From Burkholderia sp. 9120 (GTDB taxonomy: Bacteria > Pseudomonadota > Gammaproteobacteria > Burkholderiales > Burkholderiaceae), in NCBI RefSeq assembly GCF_000745015.1, contig NZ_JQNA01000002.1:1984001-2048000 (forward strand): a DNA stretch of 64,000 nt, given 5' to 3'. Position 1 is the stretch's first letter. Every line of letters begins with the position of its first letter. The position numbers and the translations under genes are program-made. Of this stretch, positions 58,266 through 64,000 are shown one piece after another. The notes under the pieces were generated by a model, which saw only the letters and a program-made list of their open reading frames with translations, ran no database searches and was not told the origin of the DNA.

Positions 58266-58300
58266 TCGGGTTGTTGTTGTAAAGCTGAAGTACCAAGCAG

Positions 58301-58329
58301 AAGGCCGGTTCTCGCGAACCGGCCTTTTT
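58301..58329 (+). terminator. Intrinsic terminator of the secDF operon
   Basis: AAGGCCGGTT (58301-58310) / AACCGGCCTT (58317-58326) with T-run to 58329, 35 bases after secF. Confidence 0.92.
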
Positions 58330-58387
58330 CGTTTACCGCGCTGAAGGTGCTGAAGACGCTGATGCTGCTGATCGCGAAACTATCGCT

Positions 58388-59665
58388 CTAGCGGAAACCC
58401 AGCTTGCGACGCGCCGCCATCAACGCCACCAGACTGATCGCCGCGGCAAAAATCATGTAGAAGCTGGGCGCCGTCTTCGACCCCGTGACGTTGATCAACC
58501 ACGCGATGATGAACGGCCCAAAGCCGCCGAAGATCGTCACCGCGACGTTATAAGCGAGCGACATACCGGTCGTGCGCGTCTGCACCGGAAACATCTCCGA
58601 CAGCAAACCCGGCAGCGCGGCAAAGTAGCCCGTCATCAGAAAGCCGAACACGACCTGCATCGCGATCAACGTGCCGAACGTCGGATGCGCGACCAGATAC
58701 ACGAACGCGGGATTGATCAGGATAAGCAGCAACAGCGCCGAGGTCAGCATGATCGTGGTGCGTCCATGCCGGTCCGACAGATGCCCGACCATCGGCGAGA
58801 ACACCATCTGGATCAAACCGGTCAGCGCAATCGCCGAGAACGCAACCGACGGCGAAAGACCCAACTGCTTCACACCGAACGTCGGCATGAACAGCACCAG
58901 ATACGTCGATACCGTGCCGAGCACCACCACGCCGATCGCAATCAGCAGCCGCAGCTTCTGATTCGCGAAAGTGTCGCGCAGCGGTGTCGTAGTAGTTTCC
59001 GCCGCGAGAAACTCCGGCGTTTCGTCGAGCTTGGTGCGGATGTACCAGGCCACCGGCCCGATCAGCAGGCCGAAGAAGAACGGCACGCGCCATCCCCACG
59101 ACGCCATCTGGTCCGGCGACAGCTTGCCGGTCAACAGCACGCCGAAGCCCGCGGCCAGCAACGTGGTGAGCCCCTGGCTCGCCACCTGCCAGCTCGCGAA
59201 AAACCCGCGCCGCCCCGGCACGTGTTCCGCGAGAAACGCCGTCGCGCTGCCGAACTCGCCGCCCGCCGAGAAACCCTGCATCAGACGCGCCAGCACGAGG
59301 ATCACCGGCGCGGCCAGGCCAATGCTCTGGTAGGTCGGCAGAATCGCGATGATCAGCGTGCCGCCCATCATCAACAGGATCGACAGCGTCAGCGCCGCCT
59401 TGCGCCCCGCGCGGTCGGCGTAGGCGCCGATCACGATTGCGCCGAGCGGCCGCATGAAGAACGACACGCCGAACGTGCCGAGCGTGAGCAGCAGCGAAAC
59501 CGTATCGTTACCAGCCGGAAAAAACAGCTTCGCGATAATCACCGCGAAGAAACCGTACACCACCAGGTCGAACCATTCCAATGCGTTGCCAATCGAGGCC
59601 GCGACTACCGCGCGCCACGAATTCTGCCGGCTCCCCGAGAGGCTTGCTGCTGTCGTTGCGTTCAT
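58388..59665 (-). CDS. MFS transporter, metabolite:H+ symporter (MHS) family
   Basis: Twelve-helix major facilitator of the MHS branch that takes up organic acids, proline/betaine or dicarboxylates; the substrate is not decidable. The 425 residues begin MNATTAASLSGSRQNSWRAV; family motifs are SIGNALEWFDLVVYGFFA in helix 1, RPLGAIVIGAYADRAGRKAAL in the 2-3 loop, and LMQGFSAGGEFGSATAFLAEH in helix 4. ATG at 59665, with GGAG about 10 bases upstream on the minus strand. A single-gene unit; the next gene on the same strand, yceI, starts beyond it. Confidence 0.9.
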   Translation of the reverse strand: MNATTAASLSGSRQNSWRAVVAASIGNALEWFDLVVYGFFAVIIAKLFFPAGNDTVSLLLTLGTFGVSFFMRPLGAIVIGAYADRAGRKAALTLSILLMMGGTLIIAILPTYQSIGLAAPVILVLARLMQGFSAGGEFGSATAFLAEHVPGRRGFFASWQVASQGLTTLLAAGFGVLLTGKLSPDQMASWGWRVPFFFGLLIGPVAWYIRTKLDETPEFLAAETTTTPLRDTFANQKLRLLIAIGVVVLGTVSTYLVLFMPTFGVKQLGLSPSVAFSAIALTGLIQMVFSPMVGHLSDRHGRTTIMLTSALLLLILINPAFVYLVAHPTFGTLIAMQVVFGFLMTGYFAALPGLLSEMFPVQTRTTGMSLAYNVAVTIFGGFGPFIIAWLINVTGSKTAPSFYMIFAAAISLVALMAARRKLGFR

Positions 59666-59855
59666 GCAGATCTCCAGTTCGCGCGAAATATTATTAATGT
59701 AGGCCTGATTTCCGATCTTGCCCGAACTTGCCCGACTGGATGCGCGCACAACCAATTCGGTGCCAGCGCTCTATGTACCCGAAAAAATAAACCGAAGCGA
59801 GCGGCAATTTCCCGATGCCCGTCGTATAAGGCTTGCAGCGTTCGTCGCGGGCAAT

Positions 59856-59896
59856 AAAAAACCGCTGCGTCGCCGAAGCGAACGAAGCGGTTTTTT
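59856..59896 (-). terminator. Intrinsic terminator downstream of the YceI genes
   Basis: AAAAAACCGCT (59856-59866) / AGCGGTTTTTT (59886-59896), loop with a small internal hairpin. On the minus strand it closes the cytochrome b561-yceI-yceI run, 71 bases past the last stop. The 59666-59855 stretch holds the MHS transporter 5' region and no gene. Confidence 0.85.
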
Positions 59897-59967
59897 TGCT
59901 GCGCCGCAGCGGCGTGCTGTGACGCCAGTGCGAACTGCTTGCGGGTTGCCGGCGAGTGACTCGCCGG

Positions 59968-60546
59968 TTACTGCTTGATGCCTTCGGACTGGATATGCAG
60001 CTTCGTATCCATATTGAAGCCGTACTTCGTGCCGAAATCCATGCCGTAATCGGCGCGGCTGAAATGCGCGCTCGCTTCCACGCCGCACACTTCGCGCTTG
60101 AGCACCGGATGCTGCATGCACTTGAACGAATCGATCGTCAGATTCAGCGGCTTGGTGACGCCGTGCATCGTCAGGCTACCAATCACCTGAACCGGCTTGT
60201 CGCCGTCGAACTTGATGTCCGTGCCTTTATAGGTCACCGCCGGATACTTCGCGACGTCGAAGAACGCATCCGTTTTCAGATGCTCGTCGAGCTTCGTGTT
60301 ACCGGTTTCGACCGAGGCGGGATCGACCGTCACGTCCACCGTGCCGGTTTTCGCCGCGCGGTCGAGCGTGACCGTGCCCGAGCTCTTGGTGAACTTGCCG
60401 CGCCACACCGACAGACCGCCGAAGTGATCGGCCTCGAAGCTCGGATACGTGTGCGTCGGGTCGAGCTGATAGGTATCGGCCGCGAAAGCGCCGACCGAGA
60501 AAGCAGAAGCCAGCGCGCCGACGGCGATCAACAGAGATGTTTTCAA
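59968..60546 (-). CDS. YceI family periplasmic protein (first copy)
   Basis: Lipocalin-like beta-barrel protein that binds a polyisoprenoid-type lipid; E. coli YceI is base-inducible and periplasmic. The 192 residues have a signal peptide ([21 protein letters not shown]) then [25 protein letters not shown], with the typical [29 protein letters not shown] region. The start is TTG at 60546: AGGAG sits six bases upstream, and an ATG three bases nearer to it runs straight into a stop (ATGAATTGA) in another frame. Second paralogue lies upstream. Confidence 0.9.
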   Translation of the reverse strand: MKTSLLIAVGALASAFSVGAFAADTYQLDPTHTYPSFEADHFGGLSVWRGKFTKSSGTVTLDRAAKTGTVDVTVDPASVETGNTKLDEHLKTDAFFDVAKYPAVTYKGTDIKFDGDKPVQVIGSLTMHGVTKPLNLTIDSFKCMQHPVLKREVCGVEASAHFSRADYGMDFGTKYGFNMDTKLHIQSEGIKQ

Positions 60547-60594
60547 TTCATGCTCCTAGGTTCTTGTTAGACCGTGAACTTCACGAAGCGAAGC

Positions 60595-61158
60595 TCACTT
60601 GCGTGCCGCAACGATATGAAACTTGATGACCACGTCGTCGGCGACGACCGACGTATCCTTCCACTCGCCCGTGCCGATGTCGAACTGCGAGCGCTTGATC
60701 GGCAGCAAGCCGTCGAAGACCTGCTGGCCGCCCTGCTGCGTCACCGTCACCGGCACGACGACCGTCTGCGATTTGCCCTTGATGGTCAGCTTGCCGGTCA
60801 CCTTGAACTGGTTGCCGCCGGCCGGCGCAATCGCGCTGGAGACGAACGTGGCGCTCGGATAGGTCTTCGCATCGAACCAGTCTTTCCCGCGGACCTGGTC
60901 GTTGTAGCTCTCGTCGCCGAGATCGTAGCTGCCCACGTCGATAGTGAACTGCGCGCTGCCCTCGGCCGGTTTGGCCGGATCGAACTTGACCTGCGCGGTG
61001 AATTTACCGAACTTGCCTTCCACCGGCACGTTCATCTGCTTCGAGGTGGCCGTCACCGTGCTCTTCGCGACGTTGACCTGAGCGAGCGCGCTGCCGGCCG
61101 CGGTCAGCGAAGCCGCGGCGAAGGCGGCGAGCATGTAGCGATAAAACGAGACCTTCAT
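60595..61158 (-). CDS. YceI family periplasmic protein (second copy)
   Basis: 187 residues: signal peptide MKVSFYRYMLAAFAAASLTA with AlaGlnVal cleavage context (ALAQ), then VNVAKSTVTATSKQMNVPVEGKF and the YceI core VGSYDLGDESYNDQVRGKDWFDAKTYP. It differs clearly from the neighbouring paralogue. ATG at 61158 lies 8 bases after the cytochrome b561 stop, so it is cotranscribed. The pairing cytochrome b561-YceI is seen in E. coli too (yceJ-yceI). Confidence 0.9.
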   Translation of the reverse strand: MKVSFYRYMLAAFAAASLTAAGSALAQVNVAKSTVTATSKQMNVPVEGKFGKFTAQVKFDPAKPAEGSAQFTIDVGSYDLGDESYNDQVRGKDWFDAKTYPSATFVSSAIAPAGGNQFKVTGKLTIKGKSQTVVVPVTVTQQGGQQVFDGLLPIKRSQFDIGTGEWKDTSVVADDVVIKFHIVAARK

Positions 61159-61166
61159 GTTTATCC

Positions 61167-61727
61167 TTATTTGAGGAAAGGGAGCATGCGCGACAACAGA
61201 CCGTCGCGGTCCAGCCATTGATGCTTGAGCGCAGCCACGACGTGCAGCGCGACCAGCACGAGCAAGGTGTAATTCAGCGTGATATGGACGGTCTTCAGCA
61301 GTTCCTTCAGATGCGGATCCGGCGCGATCAGACGCGGCAGCGGAATCAGCCCGAGGTAGACCACCGGCACATTGGCGGCCGAGCTGTACAGATAGCCGGA
61401 GGCGGGAATCGCGATCATCAGCACATACAGCAGCAGATGCACGAGATGCGCGGCGCCGCGCTGCCAGGCCGGCATGCGGCGCGGCATCGGCGGGGCGGCG
61501 TGCGTGGCGCGCCACAGGATGCGCAGCACGGCGAGCGCGAACACCGTCACGCCGATCCACTTGTGCCACGAGAAGTAGCGCAGCTTGGTGGGCGTGAAGC
61601 CGGGAATGTCGGTCATCACCCAGCCGAGCGCGAAGCCGCACACGATCAGCAGCGCGATCAGCCAGTGAAAGGCGATGGCGGTCCGCGTGTACGACTCCCG
61701 GCCAGCGAATGAAGGATTGAGTGCCAT
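61167..61727 (-). CDS. Cytochrome b561 family protein (YceJ-like)
   Basis: Four-helix di-heme b-type cytochrome of the inner membrane. The 186 residues contain the N-terminal helix YTRTAIAFHWLIALLIVCGF (heme His in FHW), SWHKWIGVTVFALAVLRILWR (second His), AAHLVHLLLYVLMIAIPASGYL, and a last helix LNYTLLVLVALHVVAALKHQWL with His ligands. ATG at 61727. Probably passes electrons from quinol to an unknown acceptor, and starts the operon with the two YceI proteins. Confidence 0.92.
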   Translation of the reverse strand: MALNPSFAGRESYTRTAIAFHWLIALLIVCGFALGWVMTDIPGFTPTKLRYFSWHKWIGVTVFALAVLRILWRATHAAPPMPRRMPAWQRGAAHLVHLLLYVLMIAIPASGYLYSSAANVPVVYLGLIPLPRLIAPDPHLKELLKTVHITLNYTLLVLVALHVVAALKHQWLDRDGLLSRMLPFLK

Positions 61728-62165
61728 GACAGGTCGACGCAAGCTAAGAGAGGTAAACGGCGCAACCCGCCCGATTGTTCCCGGCGTCGCTGCGAATGGC
61801 ATCGGCGCGCACCGCCCGAACGAACCGGCTGCGGCGTACGCCAAGGCCGCATGCTACCCCAAGCGCAAAAAGCTGGCTGCGGGTTATGAAGTGCCGATGA
61901 ACAGGCGAAGGCGCCGGGCTTCCGGTGCAGATGCACCCCGTATTGAACAATAAGGGACGGAGAGTGTCAGAAGGATGCGAATTCAATATGAAACTGCATG
62001 AATAAACCGCTGCCGGCACCGCTGCAAAGCCCGCCCGGCGGCCTCCCACGCAACGGCCGATGCGACGCGGGAGCGCGTTTGGTACTATTGCTGCACCCAT
62101 TTTGTCAGCCTCGCCATAAAAAACCGGCATAGTCTCGCTCCCCTTCACCGTTAGCCCTCTGCCGT
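61728..62165. other. Intergenic region, cytochrome b561 / pqiA
   Basis: 438 bases between divergent genes. It has a TACTAT box near 62082 that could serve pqiA, and no ORF, RNA or repeat I can support. Confidence 0.4.
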
Positions 62166-62957
62166 ATGGAACAAGACAATCTGATCGCGTGCCATGAATG
62201 CGATACGCTGTTCCGCAAGCCACGGCTTGTGGGGCGCACATCCGCGCGCTGTCCGCGCTGCGGCGCGACGCTCTATCGCGGCGTCTCGCGCAAGCTCGAC
62301 AAAATCAGCGCGATGACGCTGGCCGCGCTGATCACCTTCCTGATCGCGCAGGGCTTCCCGATCGTCGAACTGGAAACCAACGGCATTACCTCGCAGACCA
62401 CGCTGTTCGGCGCGCTGATGGCGCTGTGGGGCGAGGACATGCAGATCGTCGCGGTCATGGTGTTCTGCTCGACCATTCTGTTTCCGCTCACCGAGTTGCT
62501 TGCGCTGCTCTATGTGCTGATCCCGTTGCGCGCCGGGTATGTGCCCGCCGGCTTCAACCGGGTGTTGCGCGCGATCCAGTTCGTGCGTCCGTGGGGCATG
62601 ATCGAAGTGTTCATGCTCGGTGTGCTGATCACGATCGTGAAGATGGTGAGCCTCGCGCGCGTGATTCCCGAAGCCGCGCTGTTCGCGTTCGGCGTGCTGA
62701 CGCTGATGTTCGCGGTGGTCGTCACGTTCGATCCGCGCATTCTATGGGACCTCGCCGACGAACTCGGCGATCGCAGCCAGCGTCCGCTGCCGCGCACTTC
62801 CGCCGATAGCGCCGCGGCCCAGCTTAATGCGCAGGCCGGCCCGCCCGCGCCGCCCGAGATACGGGACGCGGATCACCCGGCGGACCACCCCGCGGATCAC
62901 CCCACGGCACGTGCCGGATTGCCGCCAGGCGTGCCGCCTGAGCCGCGTCAAGGATGA
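62166..62957 (+). CDS. pqiA: Paraquat-inducible protein A, first half (PqiA domain)
   Basis: Membrane protein with a zinc-ribbon at the N terminus: CHECDTLFRKPRLVGRTSARCPRCG (CxxC...CxxC), then four hydrophobic segments (about 45-65, 80-105, 145-165 and 175-195). The C-terminal 55 residues are polar with a repeated Asp-His-Pro-Ala-Asp stretch. In E. coli PqiA is one two-domain protein; here each half is its own gene (263 residues here). PqiABC acts in envelope lipid transport. ATG at 62166. Confidence 0.88.
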   Translation: MEQDNLIACHECDTLFRKPRLVGRTSARCPRCGATLYRGVSRKLDKISAMTLAALITFLIAQGFPIVELETNGITSQTTLFGALMALWGEDMQIVAVMVFCSTILFPLTELLALLYVLIPLRAGYVPAGFNRVLRAIQFVRPWGMIEVFMLGVLITIVKMVSLARVIPEAALFAFGVLTLMFAVVVTFDPRILWDLADELGDRSQRPLPRTSADSAAAQLNAQAGPPAPPEIRDADHPADHPADHPTARAGLPPGVPPEPRQG

Positions 62958-62964
62958 GCCCGCG

Positions 62965-63615
62965 ATGAAATACATCTCCGCGAAACGCGCGGGTCTGGTG
63001 AGTTGCCATGCATGCGGCCGGGTCGAGCCGCGCATCCGTTCCGTCACGCCGCAGCATTGCGGACGCTGCGGCGCGCGCCTGCATTCGCGCAACCCGGACA
63101 GCCTGATGCGCACATGGGCGCTGTTGATCGCCGCCGCGCTGCTGTATATTCCCGCGAACCTGCTGCCGGTCATGCACACCGCTTCGCTGCTCGGTTCCGA
63201 AGACGACACCATCATGAGCGGCGTCGTGTACTTCTGGACGTCGGGCGACTGGCCGCTCGCGGTGATCGTGTTTATCGCCAGCATCATGGTGCCGATGCTC
63301 AAGCTGAGCGTGCTCGTGCTGCTCACCGTCACCGCGCAGCGCCGTTCGCGCTGGCGGCCCGAGCAACGCACCGTGCTCTACCGGATGGTCGAGCGGATCG
63401 GCCGTTGGTCGATGCTCGACGTGTTCGTCGTCACGCTGACCGTGGCGCTGGTGCGCTTCAAATCGCTTGCCGTCATTACGGCCGGACCGGGCGCGATCGC
63501 TTTCGGTTCGGTGGTGATTCTGACCATGCTGGCATCGATGCAATTCGATCCACGGCTCATCTGGGACAACGTGGAAAGCCGTACTAAAAAACCTCAGGAC
63601 CCCGATCATGACTAG
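62965..63615 (+). CDS. Paraquat-inducible protein A, second half (PqiA domain)
   Basis: 216 residues with its own zinc ribbon CHACGRVEPRIRSVTPQHCGRCG and the pair of helices RTWALLIAAALLYIPANLLPV, IASIMVPMLKLSVLVLL and others, the second PqiA domain of E. coli PqiA. ATG at 62965 is 7 bases after the previous stop and it overlaps pqiB by 8 bases, so the three are coupled. Confidence 0.87.
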   Translation: MKYISAKRAGLVSCHACGRVEPRIRSVTPQHCGRCGARLHSRNPDSLMRTWALLIAAALLYIPANLLPVMHTASLLGSEDDTIMSGVVYFWTSGDWPLAVIVFIASIMVPMLKLSVLVLLTVTAQRRSRWRPEQRTVLYRMVERIGRWSMLDVFVVTLTVALVRFKSLAVITAGPGAIAFGSVVILTMLASMQFDPRLIWDNVESRTKKPQDPDHD

Positions 63616-64000
63616 CCCGCAAGGACCGACGCCCGCTTCCGATGATGCGCCGCGCAACGATTCGAACGGACCGAAGCTGCCGCCCCAACTCCCGGACCCC
63701 GACATCGAGCCGCGCAGCCGCTGGCTGCCTTCGCTCGTCTGGGTGATTCCGCTGATCGCCGCGCTGATCGGCATCGCGCTCGTGATCAAGTCGGTGACCG
63801 AGAAAGGTCCGACCATCACGATCAGCTTCATCAGCGCCGAAGGCCTCGAGCCCGGCAAGACCAAGGTCAAGTACAAGGACGTCGACGTCGGCTCGGTGAA
63901 GACCATCACGCTGTCGAAGGATTTGTCGCACGTGCTGGTGCAGGTGCAGTTGACCAAGGAAGGCGAAGACTTCGCCGCCAAGGATTCGCGCTTCTGGGTG
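63608..64000 (+). CDS. pqiB: Paraquat-inducible protein B / MCE family protein (3' end missing)
   Basis: MlaD/MCE-domain protein that forms hollow tubes for lipid transport across the periplasm. Only the first 131 codons are in the window: a Pro-rich cytoplasmic start, one transmembrane segment (WLPSLVWVIPLIAALIGIAL, about residues 39-58), then the first MCE domain GPTITISFISAEGLEPGKTKVKYKDVDVGSVKTI (only its start). ATG at 63608 overlaps the previous gene by 8 bases. Confidence 0.9.
   Translation, partial: MTSPQGPTPASDDAPRNDSNGPKLPPQLPDPDIEPRSRWLPSLVWVIPLIAALIGIALVIKSVTEKGPTITISFISAEGLEPGKTKVKYKDVDVGSVKTITLSKDLSHVLVQVQLTKEGEDFAAKDSRFWV

Overview
The window is GC-rich bacterial chromosome, gene-dense on both strands, with no rRNA, tRNA, CRISPR array, phage or transposon. 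Protein sequences and gene order (hda next to purM; pcnB-folK-deoxynucleoside kinase-panB; hrcA/nadK with hemH, hslR, grpE, dnaK, dnaJ; queA-tgt-yajC-secD-secF; oxyR-katA-dps-ubiA) point to a betaproteobacterium of the Burkholderiaceae, most likely Paraburkholderia or Burkholderia. The species cannot be named from this window alone. Almost everything is core genome; the only obviously accessory piece is a small HigB/HigA-type toxin-antitoxin pair near 34.1-34.8 kb.

Layout. 1-10.2 kb: mutL (3' part), miaA, purM (-), an AI-2E family permease, hda, then a tightly overlapping run HAD hydrolase-pcnB-folK-deoxynucleoside kinase-panB. 10.3-19.8 kb (minus strand): the heat-shock block hrcA-hemH-hslR-grpE-dnaK-dnaJ followed by a pabB-pabC fusion. 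Sigma-32-type promoters are visible before grpE (near perfect) and dnaK, and a 53-codon membrane/secreted ORF is transcribed divergently from grpE. 19.8-32.6 kb: nadK, recN, glnE (-), a giant YhdP-type AsmA-like protein, a Nit-type amidase, tldD. 32.6-34 kb: aroG behind what looks like a complete ribosome-mediated attenuator. 34.1-41.1 kb: toxin-antitoxin pair, cobalamin adenosyltransferase (-), a FAD-linked D-2-hydroxyacid dehydrogenase and glycolate oxidase glcD, glcE, glcF. 41.1-47.7 kb: yggS-proC, then on the minus strand oxyR, a 46-codon ORF, katA, a 57-codon ORF, dps and ubiA, an oxidative-stress neighbourhood. 47.8-58.3 kb: ggt, recG (-), queA-tgt-yajC-secD-secF. 58.4-64 kb: an MHS-family transporter (-), two YceI proteins behind a cytochrome b561 (-), and a split pqiA followed by pqiB, which runs off the end.

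The most interesting observation is upstream of aroG (32646-32838). A promoter precedes a 22-codon reading frame with seven consecutive aromatic codons (Phe-Tyr-Phe-Tyr-Phe-Phe-Trp). Four RNA segments follow that can form mutually exclusive 1:2, 2:3 and 3:4 helices, the last ending in eight U residues. This is the classic architecture of amino-acid attenuation, here apparently sensing all three aromatic amino acids at the first step of the shikimate pathway. Other points for a second look are a shared TTCGATAGG element at the oxyR and katA promoters, two conserved-looking small ORFs flanking katA, overlapping divergent promoters at purM, and a terminator/promoter break inside the glcDEF cluster.
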